This document shows, one piece after another, positions 23,786 to 33,726 of a DNA stretch of 64,000 nucleotides. A model generated the notes under the pieces. The model saw nothing but the letters and a program-made list of their open reading frames with translations, was not told the origin of the DNA and did not search any database. Numbering within the stretch: position 1 is the first letter of the stretch; the number at the start of each line of letters is the position of its first letter. Origin of the DNA: Gammaproteobacteria bacterium (lineage in GTDB: Bacteria > Pseudomonadota > Gammaproteobacteria > VBWC01); the NCBI GenBank assembly GCA_006218035.1, contig VBWC01000011.1, positions 1 through 64,000 of the forward strand. Reading direction: 5' to 3'. A program made the translations under genes and the position numbers.

Positions 23786-24562
23786 ATGGTTGAAAAAAAT
23801 GATCGCCGTACGCCCGGATCAAAAGAAAGGCTGGCCGAGATCAGCCACCATTTTCTTAGTGAACCGGCGGTGGTCGTGGATACCCGGCATCGTCCTTCGT
23901 TCATGCCGGTGTTACTGGACGACGTCGCAGATGTCTGGGTTGCCCATTGTATTGCCAGGGCGTTAACGACGCGTAAACGTCCCTCAACGGTTGTGTACGT
24001 TGAGCGCGAGATGCAACAGGCGGCGCTCGATACGCTCGCCAATATCGACCGGCGCGGACTCGTCGTGCCATTGACACGACGCGGCGACTGGAACGATCAC
24101 AATGCGGCGCAATTGCGCTTGCTAAAATCGATGGGAACACAGAACTCGCAGCACAAGTTTTGTCTGATCCCGATCAGCAATCTGCAAACGCCCGTGCTGG
24201 ATATCTTCGACCGGCTGTTGATGCCGGTAGCGCCGGGGCTTGCCGCGCTGCGTAGCGCCTATCTGCGCATCAAGCGATTGTCGAGTAATGCGAATCCGAT
24301 GATCGGCGTGACTATTATTGCTTGTGACAATCAGGAAGATGCGCGGCTCTATTTTGACAAGCTCGCCGTCGCCGCATTGCGCTTTCTCCGCCAGCGACTC
24401 ATCTATTGCGGTTATATTCCGCGCCATTTCGCGCAAGGTGCCGGCGTTGAGCCCGTTGTCCGCATAGCAGAAGGTATCCCGTCTGAACTGCGTGATGTGA
24501 CCGATCATATTCTCACCAATAAACTCTATGTGTCATTAACAACATCGGATACTCAGCCATGA
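23786..24562 (+). CDS. Uncharacterised protein, possible degenerate MinD/FlhG-like fold without Walker A
   Basis: Follows parA-like gene by 29 bp; C-terminal half ALRSAYLRIKRLSS...IGVTIIACDNQEDARLYFDKLAVAALRFLRQRLIYCGYIPRHF is reminiscent of MinD/FlhG C-terminal segments; no P-loop seen. Confidence 0.55.
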   Translation: MVEKNDRRTPGSKERLAEISHHFLSEPAVVVDTRHRPSFMPVLLDDVADVWVAHCIARALTTRKRPSTVVYVEREMQQAALDTLANIDRRGLVVPLTRRGDWNDHNAAQLRLLKSMGTQNSQHKFCLIPISNLQTPVLDIFDRLLMPVAPGLAALRSAYLRIKRLSSNANPMIGVTIIACDNQEDARLYFDKLAVAALRFLRQRLIYCGYIPRHFAQGAGVEPVVRIAEGIPSELRDVTDHILTNKLYVSLTTSDTQP

Positions 24563-25140
24563 GCATACAGATACGTGCTGTGCCGTTGTCTGCGGCGCAT
24601 GAGCTTCGGCAACTGGTCATTAATGCGTTAGGACAAATAGTCGAAGCTCCGCAGTTGCTGGACACAGAGTTACCCTGGGAAGGCGGGCCGTTGCTTGCTA
24701 TCGACGCGAAGCAACAGCCGGTTTTGATCAGCTTTGATGAGCGTGAACCCACCCGGGCTGTGTTTAACGGGTTGGCGGCTCTGGACAAGTTCGAAAGCAA
24801 TTATGCATTGCTGGCGCGTCTGCACCCGAAGCTGGTGGAACCGTCAATAGTGAGCACGCCCCGCCTTGTTATTCTTGTTGGCGAGCAAACGGCGGCGATA
24901 CGGAATCTGGGTCGATCGATGCCGCACGCGGAACTACTGACCTTCCGGGTGTTCCAGGTGAATGGTCAGACGGGCTTGTTCATCGAACCCTTGGTCACGG
25001 GTGCATCACAGACCCGCTATCGCGTTCCGGCGGAAGAGCGTGAGGCCAATCTGTTCAAGTTCGAACCCGAGCGCTCGCACGAAACGCAGCGGGAAACCGA
25101 GCTGTCAGCCCAGGAAGAAACGTATTTCCGCTCGCTGTAG
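24559..25140 (+). CDS. Uncharacterised protein (possible PD-(D/E)XK-like fold)
   Basis: ATGA overlap with the upstream ORF; 193 aa; PLLAIDAKQQPVLISFDERE...FNGLAALDKFESNYALLARLHPKL...PRLVILVGE; fold assignment is speculative. Confidence 0.5.
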   Translation: MSIQIRAVPLSAAHELRQLVINALGQIVEAPQLLDTELPWEGGPLLAIDAKQQPVLISFDEREPTRAVFNGLAALDKFESNYALLARLHPKLVEPSIVSTPRLVILVGEQTAAIRNLGRSMPHAELLTFRVFQVNGQTGLFIEPLVTGASQTRYRVPAEEREANLFKFEPERSHETQRETELSAQEETYFRSL

Positions 25141-25200
25141 TTTATGCCCGTGCTGTGGAATGTGATGTGAACCGGCGCCACCCGGCGCTCGGCACAATGA

Positions 25201-28200
25201 TCACGGTGCGGCGGGCGGAGTATTGAATTGCCGCTGCTGCAGTGCCTTCTCAAGGTCGTCGAGCGAAAATTTCGGCTTCGAGAAGCGCGGCATTTGGACG
25301 GTTATCGCATTGTGCTTGCGTGACATTGATCCGTCCGCGGACGTGATTAACAGGTCGTATGCGCCTAACGGTAGTGCCGGCGACACAGACAAGTGAAGAC
25401 GGTCGCGTTCCATCGGCATTACCCGTGTTGCGGGAAGCAGCTGAACCGCCGTTACGGCCTCGCTGCCAGCGAAATACGCCACGTCCCGATAAACAAAAAC
25501 CCGGTCGACCGGATTGGCCAGTGTATATGTGGCGCCGGGTATGGGCGTCGCGTTGGATGAGACATTCCAGGTAAGAAACTCGCCGTCCGCGACAGTGGCG
25601 AAAAGCTGACCGCCTTTCGCCACAACCGACCGCGCACCGTTGAGGCGCATGGCAAGCCCGGTCGGTATTATCGACGACTCGCGACGGGAAAAGATCGACA
25701 ATTGCTGCTGGTCGTAGCTGACCAGATGTTCTTTCGTCGCCGTCAGCCGCGCGGGTTCATAGGCCAGTTGCACCCGCTGTTTGAGCAGAAGATTTTGCGG
25801 ATCCGCCGCATCAAACACCAGAATTTCCCGGTTCGGCATGGCCGTGAATAACGCAGTGCCATCGGTGAAGAAATCATTTATTCGTCCCGGATATCCGCCG
25901 ATGCGTACCGGGCGGCGACGCTGCTGAGTATCGAATATTGCCAGGCCGGTTGACCGGTCGAGGACATACAACCAGTGCCCCGCCGCCTGCATGCGTTCGA
26001 CATCCCCGGTGTACTCGAGCGTGCCGATCTGGTTCGCCTCAAACGGATTGCGTAAGTCGATGATAGCGATCGCGCCGTTTCTAAGTGCAACGTAGGCGAC
26101 GTCATCGAATACACTCAAGCGCATCGCGTCCGAGGCGAGTTCCACTGTAGTTACCCAGGTCGGATTCAGCGCGTTATTAATATCGAATACCTGCAGTCCT
26201 CCGGCCCCGTGCGCGGTGACAAGAAAATTACCGAGCGCCGAAATCTGGCTGATCCTGCCTCTCAGGCTATATTGCGACGATAGCCGAGGGCTGGCCGGAT
26301 CGGTAACATCCAGCATCACCAGACCGCCCCACCAGTCCAGCACGACCGCATGTTCACCGGCGACTCTGATGCCCCAGGCAGCGCCATCTGTGTCATAACT
26401 GGCGATGATCTCCGGCTTTTCCGGTTGACTGACGTCGACAATGTGTATGCCCGCCAGCCAGTCCGCGACGTATAATTTTTTCCCGTGCAAATCCAGTCCG
26501 CGCGCATTGCCGGGGGTCGCAAGGTGTGCGATCTGTTGTGGTTGATCGGGTCTGCTGATATCAAGAATATAGACGCCGTCGTTGAACGAGGTGATATAGG
26601 CGTAGTTGCCACCGACGACGATCTCCTCCACCTGTCCGCCGGGCACAAACGACCCAACGAGTAACGGCTGCGCCGGGTCGTGAACGTCAAAGACGAGCAG
26701 CCCGGCATCGTCATCGGCGACGAAGGCGAATCCATCCTTGATATCGAGCGACCAGGCCTTGCCCGGGGTATCGTATTCGCCGAGCAGTCGCGGTGCATGG
26801 GGGACCGCGATATCGATCACCTGGAAACCGCCTCGGTGGCTCGCCAGATAGAGCAGGTCACCAGAGATTTTCGGCGTGTACGCGAGACCGTTTATCGGTA
26901 GGTTACCGACCTGTCGAGGATGGCGCGGATCCTGAACATCGAGAACCTGCAAGCCGTGGTCGTCGTCAGCGACATAGGCGATACCGTTTTTGACCACGAC
27001 TCCCTTGGGCGAACCAGGTGTGTGAAAGCTGGATAGCAACCGCGGCCTGTCGGGAGCGGAGATATCATATATATGGATGCCGGAGAACCAGTCCGCCACG
27101 TAGACGATGTTCCCGTCAATAAATGCACGACGCTGGCCGCCAAAATTAACGCCTTGCCCGATATCGAGCAGTTCATTCGATAGAGACGGCGGTTCGGCGG
27201 AAAAATCGACGTGCACCACGTCGGAAGACATCGCCACCATCGCCTGTCGTCGATCGAGTGTGACAGCTTGCACGTTGCCTTTCGGTTTGTAGCCGGACAC
27301 TATCGTCGGCATCGCCGGTAGCGCAATATCCAGCAGTAACAGAGCGCCGTTCTCCCGGAGCAACAGTGCGTCGTCGCCCTGAACGACTATTTGCTTTATG
27401 ACGCCGACGCGATGGTGACTGGCTAACCAGCGTGGTGCCTGCGGGTCCGACACGTCAATCACGGTTAGTCCGCCACGACGGCTGGCCACCAGCAATAGAT
27501 CATCCCTTTTGGCGAGCACACCGGCGCCGTCTATCATTCTGAATATTCCGGCGGCCCCGAACTGCGCCGGGTCACGCAGGTCGAATGTCAGCAGGCCACG
27601 GGTGGTCGCGGCAAAAACAAATCCCTTGTGGATGACGATATGATCGATCGTATCTTCCGGACGTATATTAATTGTCTGTCTGATTTTCGCGGGGTTCTCG
27701 GTGTTTACAACGACGAGCTCGTTGTCGCGGTACAGCAGGGCGACGAGACCATCGCCGGCGGCGTAATCTTTGACGTCGTCCCGCAGCGGGTAGCGGGAGA
27801 GCGGCGCTGACTGGATCGGTCGCGACAGGTCGAATATCAACATCTCACGATCGCCGGACAGGACGTATGCCGTATCGCCGGCGATCCGGACCGCGAGGCT
27901 GTTAATGTCGGAAAGCACCCTGCTCTCCCCGGCGCCGTGGTTCTTGTCATCGAGGAATCGCGTCAGCAGACCAGCCGCGCCGGCGGCGATAATCAATTGT
28001 TCCTTGTAGACCACGATGTCACGGACGCCCTCAGCGAACGAAAACCGCGTGAGTGGTTGAGGACCGCCGGGGCTCAGCGTCGCATATAACGGGCTCTGCG
28101 CGGCGGCCGACACGCCGATCGAAATATCCGTCGCCTTGCCCAATACCACGGACTGCGGTTCGACGGATTCGATCACCGGTGGCTCGACGCCATATGCCAT

Positions 28201-28245
28201 GAGCGGCAATACGACCGCGCAAGCGGTTGTCAGGAGTCTCTGCAT
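25201..28245 (-). CDS. Large secreted LVIVD-repeat beta-propeller protein
   Basis: Signal peptide MQRLLTTACAVVLPLMAYG; many repeats such as LLVFDVHDPAQPLLVGSF, VYILDISRPDQPQQIAHL, IHIVDVSQPEKPEIIASY, LVMLDVTDPASPRLSSQY. Confidence 0.9.
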   Translation of the reverse strand: MQRLLTTACAVVLPLMAYGVEPPVIESVEPQSVVLGKATDISIGVSAAAQSPLYATLSPGGPQPLTRFSFAEGVRDIVVYKEQLIIAAGAAGLLTRFLDDKNHGAGESRVLSDINSLAVRIAGDTAYVLSGDREMLIFDLSRPIQSAPLSRYPLRDDVKDYAAGDGLVALLYRDNELVVVNTENPAKIRQTINIRPEDTIDHIVIHKGFVFAATTRGLLTFDLRDPAQFGAAGIFRMIDGAGVLAKRDDLLLVASRRGGLTVIDVSDPQAPRWLASHHRVGVIKQIVVQGDDALLLRENGALLLLDIALPAMPTIVSGYKPKGNVQAVTLDRRQAMVAMSSDVVHVDFSAEPPSLSNELLDIGQGVNFGGQRRAFIDGNIVYVADWFSGIHIYDISAPDRPRLLSSFHTPGSPKGVVVKNGIAYVADDDHGLQVLDVQDPRHPRQVGNLPINGLAYTPKISGDLLYLASHRGGFQVIDIAVPHAPRLLGEYDTPGKAWSLDIKDGFAFVADDDAGLLVFDVHDPAQPLLVGSFVPGGQVEEIVVGGNYAYITSFNDGVYILDISRPDQPQQIAHLATPGNARGLDLHGKKLYVADWLAGIHIVDVSQPEKPEIIASYDTDGAAWGIRVAGEHAVVLDWWGGLVMLDVTDPASPRLSSQYSLRGRISQISALGNFLVTAHGAGGLQVFDINNALNPTWVTTVELASDAMRLSVFDDVAYVALRNGAIAIIDLRNPFEANQIGTLEYTGDVERMQAAGHWLYVLDRSTGLAIFDTQQRRRPVRIGGYPGRINDFFTDGTALFTAMPNREILVFDAADPQNLLLKQRVQLAYEPARLTATKEHLVSYDQQQLSIFSRRESSIIPTGLAMRLNGARSVVAKGGQLFATVADGEFLTWNVSSNATPIPGATYTLANPVDRVFVYRDVAYFAGSEAVTAVQLLPATRVMPMERDRLHLSVSPALPLGAYDLLITSADGSMSRKHNAITVQMPRFSKPKFSLDDLEKALQQRQFNTPPAAP

Positions 28246-28363
28246 AGGGTGGTCAGCGAAGTGTTGTTTGGCGTGCCCATGCTAACTCCGGAGTGACGGT
28301 AGCATCGCGCGCAATCCTGCCATGGAGCGTGGCGGGATGCCAGCGGTTTGTGTCCCCCGCCGG

Positions 28364-29644
28364 TTACATCCGGCCGAAAACGTACTCCGCGCTGTCCAGC
28401 GTGGCGTCAATTTCCGAATCACCGTGGGCGCTGGAGACAAACCCCGCTTCAAACGCCGACGGTGCGAGATAAACGCCCTGTTCAAGCATGCCGTGGAAAA
28501 AAGACTGAAAACGCTCGATCTGGCAGTTGACGACCTGATGGTAGTAATCGACCCGGGCTTCCTCGGTGAAGAACAACCCGAACATCCCGCCGACGCTATT
28601 GGCCGTCAGCGGAATCCCCGCGCTTCGTGCGCGTTCCACCATGCCGTCCGCGAGGCGCCGGGTGGCGCGGGCCAGCCGGTCATGGAAGCCCGGTGCGGTC
28701 AGCGCATCCAAGGTCGCGAGTCCCGCCGCCATGGCGATCGGATTACCCGACAAGGTGCCGGCCTGATACACCGGTCCGAGCGGCGCGATCTGTTCCATGA
28801 TTTCACGCCGACCGCCGAACGCGCCAACGGGCAACCCGCCGCCAATAATCTTGCCCAGCGTGGTTAAGTCGGGCGTAACGCCATAAAGTTGCTGGGCGCC
28901 GCCAGGCGCGACGCGGAAACCGGTCATTACTTCATCGAAAACGAGCACGCTGCCGTATTCGCTGCAAACATCACGCAGCCCCTCGAGAAAGCCCGGCAAC
29001 GGCGGTATGCAATTCATGTTACCCGCGACGGGTTCGACAATGACGCAGGCGATCTGACCGCCAACACGCGCGAACGCGTCGCGCACCTGGTCGATGTCGT
29101 TATAGGCGAGCGTGATGGTATGTTCCGCCAGCGCGACCGGAACCCCGGGTGACGTCGGTACACCGAGCGTCAGTGCGCCGGAACCGGCTTTTACCAGCAG
29201 CGAATCGGAATGGCCGTGATAGCAGCCTTCGAATTTTACGATCTTGTCCCGCCCCGTATAGCCACGCGCCAGACGAATCGCGCTCATCGTCGCTTCCGTT
29301 CCGGAACTCACCATGCGCACCAGTTCAATCGACGGCACCAGCTCGCATACCTTGTCGGCCATGGTGGTTTCAATGGCGGTAGGCGCACCAAAGCCCAACC
29401 CGCTGGTAACGGCGTCGTGAACTGCCCGGACCACGCCCGGATGAGCGTGCCCGAGAATCATGGGCCCCCACGACGCGACGTAGTCTATATATTTTCTATC
29501 GTCTTCATCGAACAGCCAGGCGCCCTCACCGCGTTTGAAAAATATCGGGTCACCGCCGACGCCACGAAATGCACGAACCGGCGAGTTGACGCCGCCGGGA
29601 ATATGCCGTTGCGCGCTCTGAAATAATTCGTGCGATCGGGTCAT
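28364..29644 (-). CDS. hemL: Glutamate-1-semialdehyde 2,1-aminomutase
   Basis: [67 protein letters not shown]. Confidence 0.98.
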   Translation of the reverse strand: MTRSHELFQSAQRHIPGGVNSPVRAFRGVGGDPIFFKRGEGAWLFDEDDRKYIDYVASWGPMILGHAHPGVVRAVHDAVTSGLGFGAPTAIETTMADKVCELVPSIELVRMVSSGTEATMSAIRLARGYTGRDKIVKFEGCYHGHSDSLLVKAGSGALTLGVPTSPGVPVALAEHTITLAYNDIDQVRDAFARVGGQIACVIVEPVAGNMNCIPPLPGFLEGLRDVCSEYGSVLVFDEVMTGFRVAPGGAQQLYGVTPDLTTLGKIIGGGLPVGAFGGRREIMEQIAPLGPVYQAGTLSGNPIAMAAGLATLDALTAPGFHDRLARATRRLADGMVERARSAGIPLTANSVGGMFGLFFTEEARVDYYHQVVNCQIERFQSFFHGMLEQGVYLAPSAFEAGFVSSAHGDSEIDATLDSAEYVFGRM

Positions 29645-29690
29645 GACCGGGTTCCTTTATTGAACAACAATATTACCGCCTAACGGGCGA

Positions 29691-30326
29691 TTAACGATGC
29701 GTTTGGAACAGCCGGGCGAACCGTCGGGCTGTTCCCGCAGGATCGGGTTGCGCAAACAGGCCATGGATCACCGCGACCGCGTCCGCGCCGGCTTCTATCA
29801 AAAGCGCGGCATTCTCCATCGTTATGCCGCCGATTGCGACAACCGGAATTTTCAGCCGCGCCTTGACGGCGCGTAATAGATCCAGGGTGGCCTCGGCTGC
29901 GTCCGGTTTCGTGTACGAGGGAAAAAAGCGGCCGATCGCGACATAATCCGCGCCATCTTGTTCCGCGGCGACCGCTCGCTCGAGACTGTTATAGCAAGAC
30001 ACGCCGATCAGTGCATGGTCGCCCAGCGTCCTTCTTGCATCGGTGACCAGGTGATCGTGCCGACCGAGATGCACGCCGTCGGCATGAACCGAATCCGCAA
30101 CGGCAATATCGTCGTTGACGATCAGAGGAACGTGATAGCTGCGACACAGCTTGACGAGTTCGAGCGCCTGATGCTCACGCAGGTGACGATCATCCGTCTT
30201 GTTACGGTACTGAATAACCCGCGCGCCATTTTGAATGACGCCGCGCACGCCGTCGACCAGTTCATGAGCATCGATCAGTGCCGGATCCGTTATTGCGTAC
30301 AGACCCTCGATCCGCGAGGTACTCAC
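29691..30326 (-). CDS. thiE: Thiamine-phosphate synthase
   Basis: GLYAITDP, VIQYRNKTDD, VHLGRHD, IGVSCYNSLERAVAAEQDGADYVAIGRFFPSYTK, VAIGGIT. Confidence 0.96.
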   Translation of the reverse strand: MSTSRIEGLYAITDPALIDAHELVDGVRGVIQNGARVIQYRNKTDDRHLREHQALELVKLCRSYHVPLIVNDDIAVADSVHADGVHLGRHDHLVTDARRTLGDHALIGVSCYNSLERAVAAEQDGADYVAIGRFFPSYTKPDAAEATLDLLRAVKARLKIPVVAIGGITMENAALLIEAGADAVAVIHGLFAQPDPAGTARRFARLFQTHR

Positions 30327-31138
30327 TGATCGCTTTCCTCATCCGGATCGCGCGCCCAGAAAAACCGGTTAGGTACATATTGCCCCATGCCGATCCGGTA
30401 GCCGTACTTGAGCGTTTCCCAGGTATATTCCTGCGCCTGCCGGATCGCCGTGAGCGGATCAACTTCCTGGGCTATTAATCCAGCGATACTTGCGGCGAGC
30501 GTGCATCCGGATCCGTGATAATTGCCGGGCAGGCGTTCCCACTTGAACGACTCGACGCGGCGGCCGTTGTTGTAAAGATTGTTGATAACATAGGGGGTAT
30601 TTTCATGGGTGCCGGTGATAAGCAGATACTCGCATCCCTCTTCGAGTATGGAGTAGCCGCAGGCTTCAAGACTGTCGGCTTCCGGCGCCAGCAGGCGTGC
30701 CTCGATACTGTTGGGTGTGAGAACCGTCGTCAGCGGAAACAGCAGCGGCACCATGGCCTCCATCACGTCGTCGTCTGCGAGTGATCCGCCGCCGCCCGCT
30801 TTTATGACTGGATCGAGTATTACCGGAATATCCGGGTAATCAACCAACAGCGTATGAATAATTTCGACGACCTGGACGCTACCCAGCATGCCGATCTTGA
30901 ACGCGGCGACGGGCATATCCTCAAGTACCGCGCGGGCCTGTTCAATCAATAACACCGGATCTATGATGGAGTAGGCTTTGACATCGTGCGTGTCCTGCGC
31001 GGTGACCGCCGTAATCACCGGTGCCGCATGACAACCCATGCTTGCCAGCGTCTCGATATCGGCCTGGATCCCGGCGCCACCGGTGGGGTCTGTTCCCGCG
31101 AACGCCATGACGACGGGGATGGGTGGATGCGCGGTCAT
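30323..31138 (-). CDS. thiD: Hydroxymethylpyrimidine/phosphomethylpyrimidine kinase
   Basis: VVMAFAGTDPTGGAGIQADIETLASMGCHAAPVITAVTAQDT; GSGCTLAASIAGLIA; start taken at MTAHPPIP. Confidence 0.95.
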   Translation of the reverse strand: MTAHPPIPVVMAFAGTDPTGGAGIQADIETLASMGCHAAPVITAVTAQDTHDVKAYSIIDPVLLIEQARAVLEDMPVAAFKIGMLGSVQVVEIIHTLLVDYPDIPVILDPVIKAGGGGSLADDDVMEAMVPLLFPLTTVLTPNSIEARLLAPEADSLEACGYSILEEGCEYLLITGTHENTPYVINNLYNNGRRVESFKWERLPGNYHGSGCTLAASIAGLIAQEVDPLTAIRQAQEYTWETLKYGYRIGMGQYVPNRFFWARDPDEESDQ

Positions 31139-31398
31139 ATAACGATTCCTCGTTGCGACGCCGCACGCGCGGCACATCGGTGCTTTACGAACATTTCTGA
31201 ACTATCTGTGGGTTTTCGGGTTAAATTCCAGAGATGCCGTACGACTGATGATGCATTTTATCACCACAATAACTACCGTTAATACGAAGACGTGAAATGA
31301 GAAGCATTGATCGACATTAGCATGAATCGTTTCTTATGTTATAAAATTATCGCTCTCACTCAAAGGACGATGAGCGTCTTGTAACCGGAAGAAACAGC

Positions 31399-31563
31399 AT
31401 GAAGACCTATATGTGTGTAGTTTGTGGCTTTGTATACGAAGAAGCAAAAGGCTTGGCGGACGAAGGTATCGCGCCCGGAACCCGCTGGGAAGATATCCCC
31501 GACGGCTGGCGTTGTCCGGAGTGCGGTGTAGGCAAGGAAGATTTCGAGATGGTCGAGATTTAG
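31399..31563 (+). CDS. Rubredoxin
   Basis: Translated from sequence (not in ORF track): MKTYMCVVCGFVYEEAKGLADEGIAPGTRWEDIPDGWRCPECGVGKEDFEMVEI; two CxxCG knuckles. Confidence 0.98.
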   Translation: MKTYMCVVCGFVYEEAKGLADEGIAPGTRWEDIPDGWRCPECGVGKEDFEMVEI

Positions 31564-31599
31564 ATTTTTTCCACCCCGGCCCGAGTATCCGGCCGCAAA

Positions 31600-31635
31600 A
31601 ATAATAAAGCCAGCCGTACGGCTGGCTTTATTATT
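31600..31635. terminator. 36-bp perfect palindrome, probable bidirectional terminator between rubredoxin and cytochrome c
   Basis: AATAATAAAGCCAGCCGTACGGCTGGCTTTATTATT equals its own reverse complement. Confidence 0.75.
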
Positions 31636-31649
31636 ACCAAACGGCCGTA

Positions 31650-31735
31650 CTAGCAGGATGTTGAAAAAGTCCATCCATGGCCTTTTTCAACGCGCAAAGC
31701 AAAAAAACGCAGCCTGTTTTTCAACAGCCTGCTAG
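31650..31735. repeat. 86-bp MITE-like inverted-repeat element
   Basis: CTAGCAGGATGTTGAAAAA ... TTTTTCAACAGCCTGCTAG, 19-bp terminal arms with one mismatch; inner GTTGAAAAAG/CTTTTTCAAC hairpin. Confidence 0.65.
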
Positions 31736-32058
31736 AGGCCGAGAACGAAATCTACCAGTTTTTCAATGTCAGCATCAGCGACACGTGGTGCATAGGGAGG
31801 CATCGGAACGCCACCGGTCACCTCGGTCCAGTTACCTCTGCCGCCAGCCTTAACCTTGGCAACCAGCGCATCTCTCGCTGTAGCGTCGCCTTTATATTTA
31901 GCAGCGACATCTTTCCATGCCGGGCCGACAACTTTGGCCTCAACGCTGTGGCAGGCGAGACAACCGCTTTTCTTGGCCAGTTCCAGGTCGGCACTAGCCT
32001 GACCCGCGCCAAACAGAAACGCAGCTGCGACAGGAATACTCAACCAACGTGCTTTCAT
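31732..32058 (-). CDS. Periplasmic class I cytochrome c (c-551/c-552 type)
   Basis: Signal peptide; KKSGCLACHSVEAKVVGPAWKDVAAKY; GGVPMPPYAP distal Met. Confidence 0.95.
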   Translation of the reverse strand: MKARWLSIPVAAAFLFGAGQASADLELAKKSGCLACHSVEAKVVGPAWKDVAAKYKGDATARDALVAKVKAGGRGNWTEVTGGVPMPPYAPRVADADIEKLVDFVLGL

Positions 32059-32386
32059 TGCATTCTCCTCATTGAATTTTTGACAACAACTATCGCCCTT
32101 GCCGTTCCCCTAATGGACAGCAAAGTGCAGCGCAAACGACGAGCCTAGCAGAACAAATCCACGGACCCTGCCGAACAGGCAAGACTACGGGGTAGTCGCA
32201 GTAAACTCTTTCAGAGCGCACACTTTATGCCATATCGTCGGCGAACCAGTCAAGACGGGCGCGCCGCGCCGGCCTGACAGGCAGCACCTAATAACATAGC
32301 GTGTTACTCCGGGAATCGGCCAGGCACGCTGCAGAGTATCTGCTTTGCATCCGCGCGCTAGAAATGATTACACGGCAATCCGCGGC

Positions 32387-33217
32387 TTATTCGCTATCGT
32401 CACCGCGCGCGTTAATCGCATAGCCACTGGCGGTCGAAACGAACGGCAGGATCAGCAGCCGCGGTAATGTCAGGCGCGCCGGATCACGGAACTGCCGCAG
32501 ACCAATAGTAATGTGGCCCTGGCCCGACGCTGGTTGGTTGCGATAGGTGCCAAACAGGCGATCCCACCAGGGAAGGTTGAAACCGAAGTTGCTGTTCGTT
32601 TCGTTTTTGACGACAGAATGATGGATGCGATGCATATCGGGTGTGACGATGATCCACCTCAGGTAACGTTCAAGCACACGCGGCAGGCGGACATTGCTGT
32701 GATTGAACAGCGACGTCGCGTTCAAGGTGATTTCAAAAACCAGTACCGCCATCACCGGCGGACCGGCTAGCACGATGACCGAAAATTTAATGAGCATGGA
32801 TAACAGTATCTCAATCGGGTGGAAACGCACCCCCGTGGTGACATCGAAGTCCATGTCGGAGTGATGCACCATATGCAGACGCCAGAACAGCGGTACTGCG
32901 TGAAACATGACGTGTTGAAGGTATATGGCTAGATCGAGCAGCAGCAGCGCGGCGATGACCGCCATGTAGTCGGGGAGGACAAATTGATTGAGCAATCCCC
33001 AGCAGCGCTGATCGGCCACAGCGGCGAGGCCGACCGCCGCCAACGGGAAGACAGCGCGAACTGCCACAGAGTTGATGACGACGATGCCGAGATTGCTGAG
33101 CCAGCGTTTCGCCCGCGATGCCACCATCGTGCTACGAGGTGCCCAGGTTTCCCAAACCGCAAACACGCAGAAAAATCCGACAAACGCGCCGAGGCGCAGG
33201 CTGATTTCGTGGTCCAC
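32387..33217 (-). CDS. Sterol desaturase / fatty acid hydroxylase family membrane protein
   Basis: His motifs HVMFH, HMVHH, HRIHH; WRLHMVHHSDMDFDVTTGVRFHPIE; GTG start at VDHEISLRLGAFVGFF is more likely than 33475. Confidence 0.9.
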   Translation of the reverse strand: MDHEISLRLGAFVGFFCVFAVWETWAPRSTMVASRAKRWLSNLGIVVINSVAVRAVFPLAAVGLAAVADQRCWGLLNQFVLPDYMAVIAALLLLDLAIYLQHVMFHAVPLFWRLHMVHHSDMDFDVTTGVRFHPIEILLSMLIKFSVIVLAGPPVMAVLVFEITLNATSLFNHSNVRLPRVLERYLRWIIVTPDMHRIHHSVVKNETNSNFGFNLPWWDRLFGTYRNQPASGQGHITIGLRQFRDPARLTLPRLLILPFVSTASGYAINARGDDSE

Positions 33218-33726
33218 TGACGGAAGCTCCCAATCTACTCTGGTTATCTTAACCGGATCAACGGATGCTTGCGGTCTACTGAACAACGCTGTATTTCTGC
33301 CAATGGCCGCGCGTGTTGCGGGTATTATGATCGTTGTGGGGCGCGCTTTCGACCGCTCGGGCGAGTCTTGTCCGTGCGGTGCTCGCCTGCCTATTGAAAA
33401 CCTGTCGTGAGACCTTATATACAGGCTCAAAGGCCCAAGACTCGTGATTATGTTTGTCTCCGGAGCGGCTACCAACCCCCGTATTGCACCTTCCAGGAAG
33501 CCTGATGCGTAATGGAGCGTCGCCTAAACGTGGTGCGCAGGCCACTGTCTGGTTATGGGGGCTTGCAATCAACATGGGATTACGATGAAATGGCCTTTGG
33601 CAGTAATGACCAGCCAATAGACCGTCGACAGGTCGGCGACCGGTAACGTACAGCCCATCGCAAGATGTTTTTTACCCTGTTACAGAGCGAAGAAACCGGT
33701 TATTGGTTCATATATGGAGGCGACTT

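Noticed and set aside
31775-31790. CACGTG core (GACACGTGGTGC) considered as an extra parS site
   Set aside because: Only the 6-bp core matches; the TGTT/AACA arms are absent. Similar isolated CACGTG cores near 22855 and 35596 were rejected for the same reason.
33276-33617. 113-aa minus-strand ORF between the sterol desaturase and trxA
   Set aside because: No family resemblance and low-complexity basic composition; probably noncoding or decayed.
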